Assembly (NCBI GenBank): GCA_029721435.1
Contig: CM056583.1
Span: forward strand, 71,294,120-71,358,119
DNA length: 64,000 nt
Direction: 5' to 3'
Origin: Gymnothorax reevesii
Lineage: Eukaryota; Chordata; Actinopteri; Anguilliformes; Muraenidae
The position numbers and the translations under genes were made by a program. Shown here piece after piece: positions 1-12,700 of the stretch. The notes beneath the pieces are model-generated. The model worked only from the letters and a program-made list of their open reading frames with translations. It was not told where the DNA came from and made no database searches. Every line of letters begins with the position of its first letter. The stretch's first letter is position 1.

Positions 1-3000
1 AGGCCCTGGGGCCCAGCCGCCCTTGTGAGGCAGCACATCATTAGCCCCAGAATTACCTGGTTAGGGAGGGTTTTGGCTGGGAAAGATGATAACATCTTTT
101 CTCTCCAGCAACCACTGCTGCTCAGTCCGACACCTGCTGTCTTCCTGTTGAGCTGCGCATGAATAGTCTTCCTCTGGCTCTTGTCTGTGTAGACCTGACT
201 TGATGACTATAATGGAATAAGAAGTACGGGGTGACACAAAGTGGTGAGGGGAGACTATAATTACAATGGCAGCATGATTGGACATTCCCAAGTACCAGAT
301 GTGAGGAAAGTTGACTTGATAAATTTTTGAATTAATTTTAAGCTCATAGCTACTGATATACTGTCCCATCTGCACATATAAGCTGGACCTCCTGTAATGC
401 CTGCTGGAAAACTTTATGTTGCAATCCAGGGGTCTAATTTATAAACTGTGCAGGGGCATAGAAATGATGTGTACACCCCTAAATGATGTGTATGCCCAAT
501 CATTTGTAGATTTTGGATTGCATGCTGCTTGGCTCTCCCGCAGTTGTATAAATTAGGATATATTTTATCTTAAGCTTTTCTTTTCTTTTTTTTTTTGAGT
601 GCACGTAATATTTAGATTTGAAATCCATTCAAAGTTTTATAAGTAAAAACCCTTGGTATTTCATTTATTTTACTTGTTTATTCAGATTTCTTATGCATCA
701 TGCTGCATATTGCTTTTCGCATGTAAGAAGCATCTTGAGCACACCAGGAGATGGGGTTCATTAATGTTCACTGCAAGTCTCACTAAAGATACGAAGCATT
801 GCCATTTAGAAATTGTACAAATTACAAGTTAAGCACTGAACACCTTATTGATTGGTTTCCAATTATCTTGTAATACTGTTGTTACACACAGGATCAATTA
901 ATGGTTTGCAAATCCCATTGGCTGACATCTGCAGAAGGTCACAAGGACTTCACAGGTTTTTTCCTAGCTCATATTTACTTCGGTATACGCACACCTGTTT
1001 AATTGTCTGTAGTTCTTGTTTTTGTTTTAATACATTAAATGTCTATGCAGCAGCGCATTAGGCTTCATTAGGTATTGTATTCATATTGTGAATGTTTATG
1101 TTGAAAAGAACGATCTACAGTCTGCAATGGACAAAGACTTTGCAGATAAAACTATTTAAAACTAATTTTACTATGTGGGCCATTTCTATATTTGTTAAAA
1201 TGCTGTCTTCATTTTTGTTGGAATTTGACATTGAACTTTCCTTAAATCACTTGTTGCACAGCCAAATAGCCATTACAAGCCTGTCCTTTGTGATATCACA
1301 GGTGGGAGGGACCGCCCAGGATAATGATGGAACTGATAAACTGGTTGGCTGAAGTTAGACGGTCCTTCTTGCCTCTGGTTGGTCACTTCACCATTTGATG
1401 TCTCAAAGAAACAGGTTTTACAGGTTTTGCAATGGCTTGTAATGGGTAATTGGTTGTGCACCTGGTGTCATGTTAGGGGACCTTTAAAAAGGAGTAGCTT
1501 CCATCTCTTGATACCTTCCAAATGGGTTGAATAGCATAATTGATGTCAAGACATTAAGAAATTCTACTTACAATACTCTTGACCATTCTGTTGTGACATT
1601 GACTGAGAAAATGTGCTAGTTATGCAAGTTGACATTAGCATGAAAGCTAATATTTTACCCAGGGATTTAAAATGTTTTTATTTTAACATGATGTGTTTAA
1701 AGCTTTTACCAAGTGCACACTCAATAATATTAAGGAAAGCCATTTGCTTACCACAGTTTTACAGCCAGTGCTGGAGTGATTTTATCTGCGGTATCTCATC
1801 AAACCCTTTTTCATCATGGCATGATTCGGAAAGTTTTCTAACGCAAGCAAAGTGTCCAACTTTTTGACTTTCCTTGTCTAGTGTCACCCTTTGCCATGAG
1901 GAGTAACTGATGACCTGTGCCCCAAAGAGAGATGGTTCAACATGAAACCTATAAACATCAAACTTGCTATGCAATGTAATCTAAATAAATTTTGCATACC
2001 AACGCAGCCCTATTGTATTATTCAGTTCCTTGTTTCACATTTATATACATGTGTGATGGGTGGATTTTTCTCCTGCGCTTATATCTGAGGAGTAAACCCT
2101 GACAGTTATCACACTTTTGAGAATGTATTTTGTCTTTGTTGTAGCAGGAATGGCAGTTGAAATTGCCCATATTTTATATTTATGTGAGTTCAAACACAAA
2201 CGGTATACTTTCAAGCAAAACATTTATTATCTGATGATTGATGACATAGTGAGGTGTTTTTTTTTTTCCCCCTTTGTCTCTCTTCCATTTATTTGAAAAT
2301 ATCACTTTGCTTTTAACTGCGCAATAAATTCAAATGAAATTGACTCAAGATATGGATGTACTGGGTAAGCCGTATGCAAGACAAAATGGCTTTGGTAAAA
2401 ATTATGTTTATTTGGAATATTTTGGAAATTTTTCAGAAATACGGGAATTGTTATTTGGATTGAGTTACATGGTCTGAACCCATTTGTCATGACTGAATGA
2501 TTTGAAATGCATTTTTTAAACCTTGTTTTCTGATGCGGGAAATGGAAATTTATCTTCAGAATTGTCTGGTTTGATTGAAGGAAGCCAGTGTCTTGCCTCC
2601 CTCAATCAACTGATCTGCCCATCAACTGAGGGTCTGATGTCCCCGTCCTCCTAAGCATGAAACAGACTTGTATTGTTGCTCCAGTCTCCTTGCTTGCAGT
2701 AGCTCTTAATCACACACTCCAGCCGCTATTATGGAATTATTATTGTGTCCAATGCTAACCAACTGGGTAATGACTTATAACCTGCACTGCCCTTAATGTT
2801 TAACCAAAACATATTTGGCCCACAGTTGTGGTTGATGAGCTCCTGTTTTGAGACTTGGGTTGAGAAAGAATATGCCTGTTATTTACTCCCTCTGTGGTTA
2901 ATATAATGCATATTGCTTTTACTGGGAATGCATATTGTTCAGTATGTTTAATGATTTTTTCAGTTGCATTTTATATCAATTTGTTTGCTTTGTTTATGTC

Positions 3001-3260
3001 CAAGAACTGACTCTGTAAATGAAACATGTAATGGTACTGCAATGCACTTTGGATGTAACCTGACATTTTTGGCCACCATTATTACAGGTTTCAGTTTGCA
3101 AACACCCCTTTTAACATAGATAAATAGTTGTAATATACAGCACATTTTCAGAGAAAGTTGTAAATAATGTATGCGATACTGTCATCGGATGTTATTAGTT
3201 CAGATATCTTTTTTGGTATGATTCTGCTGTTAAAGACAATAAAAGTTTTGTTTCATTAAG
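1..3260 (+). other. Gene-free stretch, probable 3' UTR of an upstream gene (mob1b candidate)
   Basis: There is no coding exon here that I can recognise in either strand. The stretch is AT-rich, has few repeats, and ends at a canonical AATAAA 390 bp upstream of the dck start codon. In human 4q13 the gene before DCK on the same strand is MOB1B, which has a long 3' UTR, so this may be the mob1b 3' UTR. I did not find the MOB1 C-terminal coding exon, so the assignment rests on synteny and on the poly(A) signal only. A 26-bp motif at 1463-1488 recurs at 46975-47000. Confidence 0.35.
3238..3243 (+). terminator. AATAAA poly(A) signal of the upstream transcript
   Basis: A canonical AATAAA is followed within 10 bp by a T-rich stretch (GTTTTGTTTC). 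It lies just before the dck promoter, which fits the 3' end of a same-strand upstream gene. Functional use is inferred. Confidence 0.45.
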
Positions 3261-3299
3261 AAAAGAGCGTTTATAATACTTTTTCTCATGAATTTCTGT

Positions 3300-3627
3300 C
3301 TCAACTCCAACGATGTGACCGAGTAAATATCATGTGGGGGGAGCCAAACATGACTAGGAGTGTCCTAAGTTGGTTGGACGTCAAATCGCTGCTGAGATGG
3401 AGCTGACGAGCGGAGTCTGCTGTAATGCTAGGCGGAGCTAGAGCCGTGAGCCGTGTGTATTGCTGTAGGCGGGTCATTTTCCCGCAGAATCCGCACTTTA
3501 TTGACGTTGGATGTCCAAGAGCGCCATTTTTTGAACTTCGTTGTGTCCTTCCAGTTTGTTGTGGATTGACTGTATTGTCCAGTAAAGCGAATCGGATTCT
3601 CAAATTCTGGTTTTTACATTGAGAATA
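3300..3627 (+). promoter_or_regulatory. dck promoter and 5' UTR region
   Basis: This 330-bp interval separates the upstream poly(A) signal from the dck start codon. It is richer in GC and CpG than its surroundings. TTTTCCCGC at 3477-3485 matches the E2F core TTTSSCGC, which would suit a gene of the nucleotide supply pathway. No TATA box is obvious. The transcription start cannot be fixed from sequence alone. Confidence 0.5.
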
Positions 3628-3718
3628 ATGTCGCCAACGCCGAAAAGACCCTGTCCGATTTCATTGAACAGCAGTCGCGAAGAAAAAATAAAACGAATTT
3701 CTGTTGAAGGCAACATTG
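3628..3718 (+). CDS. dck: dck exon 1 (coding part)
   Basis: It carries the start codon and residues 1-30, ending in EGNI just before the P-loop lysine. The donor is G|GTAAGT and leaves one nucleotide (phase 1). The N-terminus [10 protein letters not shown] resembles human MATPPKRSCP, including the basic KR of the proposed nuclear signal, which supports this start. Confidence 0.95.
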
Positions 3719-6700
3719 GTAAGTGCTCTGGATTTCAGTGGTAGCAGTTGTTCATTCAACTTTATCTAATTAACTATTGCTAGTATTGTAGCAACACTAT
3801 TTAAGATGGCTAGCTATTTTAACAATTTTTTAACTTTAGACTTTCATCACAAAGTCTGAAATAAAGAATTGAGTGAATGAATTGGTTCGGTGTTGATGCC
3901 TGTGGAGACCCGTTGCACAAATTCTCCCTACGTTTACTATATTTCCGAGGTTATGGAATGCCCTGTAACCCATTAGTTGGCTAGCTGCGTATTATAAATC
4001 ATCGTATTGTGCAGTTACAGCAGCTAAAATGACTGACTGGCTTAGAATGTTGTATGAAATTGGCTAGTTACTGTATCTGGCCAGCATGCTGCCGCTAAAA
4101 CTGGCAGCAAGCCGTAACACTGGCGCGCTCCAGCTGCTACGGAGCCCTACGGCGGGCGCGTGGACGAAGCGCGCCAATGTTACGGCTGGCTGCCAGTTTT
4201 AGCGGTGTTCTGTCAATTTTTGCTACCTATCAAAATATGCTTCCGCGCGCTTCTGCGCTTGCGCAATCCTGAAATCTTGGGCTCTGTTTCTTCGCTCACA
4301 TCTTAAGTATCTTAAAAAAAAACTCTTTTTTTTTTCTCAGTGCGCCTTTCGACCTATAAGCCTATACATATTTGCCTGTACGCGCTGGATTTTTCTGAAA
4401 AATTAGAAATTAGATGATGGCATGTGGCATATATCTAAAAACAAACTTATCCAACTCGTAACATCTGTTCATGTTATAATATGCTAACAAATAACTAAGT
4501 TACTACTGTAAACTGACTTGTATAGCAATATTAAGGCGAAAACAAAGACTTAACGATCGTTTGGAATTAAGGTAGCATTTTTTGACAAGACGGCAAGTCA
4601 GTCCAGGGGCAGTCACTTTGCGCGGTAAGTCTTGGTTAATAATCAAAGCCAAGTCTGGATAGTAAATGAAGATGTGTGCTATTTGAATAGCTTATCAATT
4701 ATTTATGGTTACGCACGTGAGAAGTGTAGTTCCAGACTTTGTTTAACCGATGTTCTGTCAACAGGTGTTCCGTCAATTTTTGCTACCTATCAAAATATGC
4801 TACCTCGCGGTTCTGCGCTTGCGCAGGCCGAAAATCTTGGGCTCTGTTTCTTCGCTCACATCTTTAAGTATCTTCAAAAATCATAAAACTACATTTTTCA
4901 GTGCGCCTTTCGACTTATAAGTGAATGTATTCGTGCGCACATGCTGGGCTTTCCTGAAAATGCAGAAATTAGATGATAATGGCGTGCGGCATAAACTTGT
5001 CCAACTCATAGCTTGTCATAACATACGCAATGTTAAACAAATAACAACGTTACTACTGTAGACTGATCAATATTGCTATATTACAGCGAAAACAAAGACT
5101 TAACGATCGCTGCGCATTACGGTAGCACTTTTTGACAAGGCAGCTGTGGCTGTGCCCATACTATACACTCACTATGGTTGTGCCTGTTGAAAACCTCGAG
5201 GTGCGGAACTAGACCAATTCTCGAGCACCATTCAGCCAAAAAACTTAAGACTGAGCTGTCACGGGTACTCAACCATACTCCTGTCAAGTTTCAGTCGGTC
5301 GGATGAACGCTCAATGATAATAATAATAGCACAAATAAACAGACATGCTGACTTAATGTTTCGTCCCCGTTTTAGCTGGTAACTTACATTATTTCGACAG
5401 AAATTGAGGTCATTCATACTTTCTGCTGACTATTGTCTCGAGTTTTGTTATTGTAACAAAAGTAACGTTTTGTTTTACGCATTAGGATGTTAGAATTTGG
5501 ATTGTTTATTTTTCTAACTTTGCAAAAATCGTAAAAAAGCCGGTGGTTGGTAATGTCCCGTCATGTCCTTTGTCTTGCTTCTTAATATTACACTTTTTTC
5601 CCCGCGTAGCTGCTGGGAAATCCACTTTCGTGCGTGCGCTGCAGCAACATTGTAAGGACTGGGAGGTGGTTCCAGAGCCCATCGCCCGGTGGTGCAATGT
5701 GCAGACCCAGAACGGTGAATTTGAGGTAGCAACTTCATCTATTTACATCATCACTGTCTGTCATCATGAATTTGCTGTTGTTCATTCGGGTTGCGCTGGG
5801 GAGTACACCACACTACATATTGTCACCGTATTAAAACTAGAAACAGTCGGTCGAGGGCGAGCGCGTATGTGGCCCCCGCGCAGGTGCTACCATTGAGGGG
5901 GCCCTGGAAATGGCTAATGGCGAGCGATGAAACCCAAAATCTAATCAGTTTGTGTCAAGATGTCCCTAAACATGTTAGTAAGATTTGGTGTTGATGGAGC
6001 TAAAAGTTTTCAAGTTATCGCGGTAACAAGCAAGGTCTCCGGCGGCGGACGCGGACCGGCGCCAAAAACATAGTGGCCCCCTACGCTTTGCGGGGGCCAC
6101 AATAATGGCCGAAGTCGTTTTTTCAAGTTTTTGGGAAAACTCAAAAAAAAAGCATTATCAAGAGATGATTTAGACCAAAAACCCATTTTTGTCGAAAAAT
6201 GACTTTATCCATTATTTTAATTGGGTGACGATATGTGAATAGTTTATGTACAGTTCCCTCTACTGGTATTCTCACTGATTCGCAAAGAAGACAGTGAATT
6301 GTGTGATTTTTAAAATTTTTGGTTAATCCTGCCAATAATATATTCAAAATATTATCATAAATGTGAACTTGGATTTTAAGCACTTGGATGCTGAAACCAA
6401 TGGGTGACGTCACAGCAGCTTCGTCCATCTTTTTATACAGTCTATGACTGGTACATGATTGGATCTTCCAGCAGGACAAGGCATGTATTGAAATCCACTC
6501 AAAAATGTTTCACCAACCACAGAATCAAGGTTTTGCCATGGACTTCCCAGTCCTCTGCCCTAAATCAAATGGCATATCAGTGGGAGGAGCTGAGGGGGAG
6601 AGACTTCCTTGGGCCGAGGAATTAAAAATATCAGGAGAGAATCTGCATGGAGGAATGGTTTTGTATTCCCTGCCATGTGCTCTGCAGCCTCATTACATGC

Positions 6701-9700
6701 TATGGGAGAAGGCTCACAGCTTTTTGCTCAGCAAAGAGAGGCAGTACGCAGTATTAATTGAAGGGGATCCAGGGGATCTAGTTATTGTATTACGTTTTTG
6801 AGGAAAAAAAACACTTGTATCATGTTGCTAATTATTTTTTTTCTTTCATTAAATGCATATCCATGAGAGGTTTTATTCTTGTTAGTATTTTGAATAAAAT
6901 ATCAAGAGGATAAACAACACCTAATTCATAACCATTTACAAAGGGTGTCAATATTAATGAAGAGAATTGTATTGATTCAGGTTGAAGGTAAGGACTGTTT
7001 GAGTATAGAGCCTCCACTGGAAATGCAACTGTAATGATTGGACTGCTATTGACTGATCGAGGAATGCAGCTGCCATCTGTTGGAGGATAATATGGCAGCA
7101 GCTGCTTGGTTCGGTGGCTTCAGATGGGACTGACTGTTAGACCCACAAACAGCTGGACATGTCACAAGACCTCTTCCACCCCCACTCCGAATTTGTAACA
7201 AATGTGTTTGGGGGGGGTACATTTGGTTATTGAAGGCTTAAAATGGACTAGTTGGCAATATTGTATCAAGCTACCCTCTGAATTCTTTTGCCTGAGTTGC
7301 CAGGCTGTGGAGGCCTCAGTCCCTGCTGAAGGACTGTTCTTTACATTGATATTGATTTCTCTCAAATTAATAACTTTTTAAGAGAATAGCTGAAAAGGAC
7401 CGGTATTAGGTGTTTAAAGTCACCAACTAGATGCAGCACCTGTGTGAGGTTCTGTGTTCACTATGGTGCTGTGGGCTGAATACCCATTCATAGCTTCAGA
7501 TGCCAGGCCTTGACAGTCCCCCTGTGACTCCTCAAAGAGCTCAGCAGATAAATGCCAAAGGAAACACCCTTTTCATTTCCTTTCTGCTGCGGTGATGGTC
7601 AGTCAATTCAGTGTTTTATAATGGTCCCACGTACCCTGTCAAAAATGTGTTATCTGAACTGAACAGTGGTTTAGAGTTGATAGGTCACAGAAGGGGGCCA
7701 TTGGATAACTTGTAACCTGTGCTCATAGAATTTGAAAGAATTTTAATGGAAAAATGGGGATTATTTAACAGTTTATTTGTAATTCCATGTGTTGAATGAA
7801 GTTGGAGTAAGAATGGGCATGAGAAGTGACTGGCTGCAACAGGTTCCTCGTAAGTGGATTTAGGTCTGATGGTCAAACCTCTTGTTTGTTTAATGGACCG
7901 TGACATGAACATTTCAGTGTGGTGACAATTGTTTAACTGCCTCTATATCCTGCACTGATGTGCAAGATCTTGTGGGGCAGAGGAGTGGATGAGTGTGTGT
8001 GTGCGCTCGAGCACGTGCAGAGGCTTACTTTTTTTAAACAAGAGCTGTTACGGATGTTTTTATAAAGTGTGTTTTCATATAGCTGCAGTTATTTCTGGGA
8101 GATGTATAACTATATGTCTACCTGAGGGTGGTAAAGCACTTATAGATCTGTGTATTCTTGTTTTTTCAGTGTACAAAGAAGTTGGTAAAAATTGTGTGCA
8201 GGTTTTTCTGCTATTTATGCATTGGCCACTAGGGGGCATAATGTGCTTGCTGTTTTCATGCACATCAGCTGTGAGTGGAAATCTGAGGTCATCTTATCAG
8301 CTTTGCTCTTAGTCTCATGGGTTTCCATTCACAGAATTGCTGTCATGTAAAATGTCTCTCTTCTAGTAACAAAGATGACTGAGTATATTTTCTGTAGTTC
8401 ATATGCAAGAATGCACTGAAGGTTTGGCTGCAGCGTTTCAGGGCTTCAGCTTTGGTGCTGCTTCAAAATGAAGTTATGAGAGAGCAGCAGAAAAAAACTG
8501 CTAATACAAGGCTAAATTCAGTATTTCAGTGATTAGGCGTCACCATGGGAAATCTCAGAGAGTGGCATTCTCCAAATTTTATAGAAAGTGTGCAATCAAC
8601 TACCAAATCTCAACAATTTTGAAATGTTTTTTCTTGCTTTTGAAGCAACAAAACTGTTTTTTTTTTCTACCATTTCTAGTTGCATTGGTAGAGTGAACCC
8701 TTTGGAAATATGCGGCATTTGCTTTGCTTTGCCAAAAATCTGCAGCAAAGTCATTAGATCACCGCCCAGTGATCTATCAAGCTGGTTCAGACAACCTGTC
8801 CCTTCAGGTGTGCTGGAATTCAAAGCTCTAATTCCTACCATGTATTGTAAACAAGTTAGGGCATTTAAGTGTTAGACCCTACACTAGAACCCATCTAACA
8901 GGGGGATCACAGTGGTCGCTCTTCCTAACCCCTCCTTCCGGTGCCTGTCCCCAGATCGCATCCGGCTTCAGCCACGGCCTCCATTTTTTTTAATCTCAAT
9001 TACATGCCTTTGCACTGTTGCGATGCAATTGCGGAGACAAAATCTGTCTACAGATAGACAGACCTTTTTAACATCTGGCAAAGTACTGAAAACTGCTTAT
9101 GTGGAAGTTCTGACTTCAATAGGTATCTCCTGGATCACATTTTGCCATGATAACGCACACACTCACAAGGCAAAAAGAATTCCAGCAGATACCAGCAGAG
9201 GATTACTTTTGATTGTAAGAAAAAAATGTTGATTTTTTTTTTTTAAATCACAAAACCAGTATTTATCTCAAAATTACTTGATATTATGAAGTTAGAGAAG
9301 CCATGGCAAGTGATCTGAGACCGTTCCTCCATGCAGAATCTCAAGATCCCTCAAATTCTGAGGTCCATGTTTTGGACTCTGCTCTTCAGCTTGTCCCACA
9401 GGTCTTCCGTTGGGTTTAGGTCAGAGGACTGGGATGGCCATGGAAAAACCTTGAGATTGTGGTCCATGAGTTATTTTTGTGTTCACTGATATTGATGCAT
9501 GCCTTGGATCATAATCCTGTTGGAGCATCCAACCACAGCTGCCTTGAAGGTATTTGGCAGAGGCAGTCAGGTTGCCATTTAATTTCTGCTGGCACATGAT
9601 TCATTGAATCCTAAAATGTTACCCAGAGGCTCTGGAAGAAAAACAGTCCCACAGCATCAAATACAACAGCCCACCTTATTTCACAGTGAGGATGGGCCTC

Positions 9701-12700
9701 TTCGCTGAATGACTGTCTTTGTTTTTATGCCAAACCCACCTCTGGTGTTGATTGCCAAAGAGCTCTATTTCAGACCCATCTGACCATGCAACCCAGTCTC
9801 ATGCAAAGCTCCCAAAACGTCGGGCAAACTATACACACAAGTTTTTTTCATGGAAACACAACCCTCCCAAACATATTACAGTTGTGCTGATGATGTCTGA
9901 GAGTAGTTTTGGAGACTTGCTGGCCTCAAGGCACATTTAATGTCTGCAGTTCTCCGACTGTGAGCCTTAGAATTTTTTTTGCGACTTGAACCATCATCTT
10001 CTCAGTGCGCATTCAAAATGGACACACGTCCTCTACCACGCAGATTTCTTGCATTGCCATAGGCCTGCCCTAATGATCAGAACAGGTGTTCTCAGTGAAT
10101 TTAATTTATCATAGCAATTTTTGCATTTGTCGAACTCAGTAACTTTCTCTTGCACATCACTGCTGTTTTCTTAACCCCTACCCATGCTATTCGGTGGTCT
10201 TAAACATGGTGACTCTGGGAAGGTGGCCTGTGTTTCGCCTCATATTTATACCCAAGGGAAACGGGAAGTCAGGGGTGACCAGTTGAGTTGTCTTTATCAT
10301 TATCGCGATCTTAACAAAAGGTTAATTTGAGTGGGAATATTCTTCACTTAGATCTTAGATTGTTAGCAATCATTGTGACATGCATTTTTGGGGGGAAAGA
10401 ATATTTGAAGATGGGAATAGTTTATTCTTCCTTGAATCTTTGTCTTCATATTCACGGTAAGATTTTTGGTAACATGTTTTAATAAAAGATTGGTAAGATT
10501 AATGGTGACCACAATTTTTTCAAAGCCTTATTTAGCTAATATTTACCAAGAGTGCCAATATTAGTGGAAGGCAGTGTAAATAAGACTTATTATAATAACA
10601 AAGCCACTTCTACGACTACTACTCTGAGGTCTTGGTCTAGCAGACTGGACCAATTGCTGTTGACTTCATCTTTCTATCAGAAAATTACTGCACTTATCTT
10701 AAACCGTTCAGTATTCCACCTCAAGTATTTCGAAACTGATTTGAAGGAGCTCACATCACAGCCTTGTTCTTCTCACTGTGTATTTGCTGTATGTCGCAAG
10801 ATTGATTTTCAGGTTATTTTGTCTTTTTTTGAGCACTGAATCATTTGGAAGATGCACTCATTAATGAATGACTGTTTGTCACCGAGGGCAGCCCTCTGTG
10901 AGCAAAGACAGTGACCCTAGTTACTTCACTCATTGAGAAAGAAAGGTTGCTGCTTTTTGGTCCCCTGTACCAGTTTGCCTCTCTTTTAAATCTCAATGGA
11001 AGGCCGCTTTCACACCGGACGCGGAACAAATTTTTCGTACGACAGATTACATTCAAAGTCAATTTAAAGACGCGAATGTAATCTGTCATGCAAAAAATTT
11101 GTTCTGCGTCCGGTGTGAAAGCAGCTTTAGGCTTGTGTTCTTCATCTTTTATCCAATTTGTTTCAAATTGTTATTTATAATTGGGCCGGTTGTCACCTTT
11201 TCTCCAAGACCTCTTACTTGCAGTATTTTTTCCATTTTGTCTTCATCTTGTAGCATTCTGGAATGTTTTGTACAAAAGGCACTTTACAAACGGTAGTTAC
11301 CAGTAACTCACCATGGTGTTCACCCTTCCCAGTATGTATTCTTTAAGAGTTAGGACACCATGTACGCAATTACACCATAGTAGTCTGAGCTAAAGCAAAA
11401 AATGTTCCTGGCAACATTGGCCCATTTCAGATTAGAGACATTCATGATTAGAAGATTGTGAATGCTAATTGGATGGACTTAAATAAGTAGAGACATTCTA
11501 CTTTATAGTTTCTTCTTGTCCCAATTTGAAATTCTGGGGAGTTTGGTCACCTTTTTTTTTTTATTTCTTTTTGCCAGATTCTTTAATCAGATTATGGTAC
11601 TGAACTGCTTGAGAGAATACAAGAAAGAAAATGAATAGTATGTCCAAACCAGTGTTTCCAATACCTGCAAAAATATTTAGCTAATTTTGTAGTGTATTTC
11701 ATACTTATTTAGAATATTTTAACATGTTTGATATGACTTTGGTTATAACTGTAGAGTATTAAGGCGATTAAGGCGAGTGTGATGTTTGAGTTGTATCAGG
11801 TATACCTGTCCTGGAGCTGTATCACACAAGGCCCATTGTATTGTGTCGATAGAAAACAATCACGGCATCATGGAGGACTTCCTGTTTCCGATGAGAGAAG
11901 CAATTAATTGAGTTATCATCCTGATATCGATGGCAATGATGAGAACAAATTAATTTCCTCCTGGTGGAAGTCTACTCATTGAATAATGAGGGTCAAATTT
12001 CAGATTGTGTTCAATCTTTAAGTGCTAAGGCTGTGCCCTCGTAAAATGACTGGGAAATGTATTGTAATGTAAATGTAGTGAAAGGTGAGTCTCTTTGCCA
12101 GTGACAGAATGAGGGGTTTACTTGTTTTTGGTGCTAATGAGCCCTTGCATCATCTTTGCATTGTTATTTTGGATAGTTTTTAGATCATTCTATAATTACT
12201 AAGTACAGAATGTCCCTAAACACAGTCAGTGTTGCACAATGTCCCCCTTGCTACTGTATTTTACTGTAGTCACAAATGAGCTGCTTGCCATCGCCTCACA
12301 TGAACCTCTGTGGATGTGCTAGATGAATGAATATCCTGATTCCTGATTTCAAAGCTCGATATCAACTGCCCCCATTATTCAGTACTTTGGTGCTCTTCCA
12401 AAGCCCTGTGCCACACAACCTCACCCCAGATCCGTGCTGCCTGGGATGATCTTGTTCTCATTATTAATGGGTAACAAGTCATGGAAAAAATCCACAAACA
12501 TCCGACTCAAGCCTGGTGCTGCAGTCAATAACAGAGAGCTGCTCAAGTACACTGTAAAAACACTGTTTCTCCAGTCTTTTCTGCGTTACTCTTCTTTTCT
12601 GATCAGACTTTCAGCTGGACCTTAAAGATGCTAACACATTTTATTCCATAGTTATTTCCTTAAACTTCTTGTTTTTACCTTTTCCAGCCATGGAGAAATT

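Larger units (their letters stand above)
3719..5609 (+). other. dck intron 1
   Basis: A 1.9-kb intron that splits the P-loop codons. It holds a fold-back repeat (4092-4205) and two diverged copies of a roughly 385-bp unit (4204-4593 and 4764-5143), described separately. I see no exon in it. Confidence 0.85.

Noticed and set aside
1..3260. Several 60-105 codon open frames in the first 3.3 kb as small genes
   Set aside because: They are on both strands, overlap, have no family motif and no splice context. AT-rich non-coding DNA gives such frames by chance.
5543..5896. A 117-codon frame covering dck exon 2 as a separate protein
   Set aside because: Only 5610-5725 is conserved DCK sequence. The frame reads through the donor into intron and repeat DNA.
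3478..6110. A CpG-island-like alternative dck promoter in intron 1
   Set aside because: The CpG-rich words belong to the duplicated units and the fold-back, so element origin explains them better. No evidence for a transcript start.
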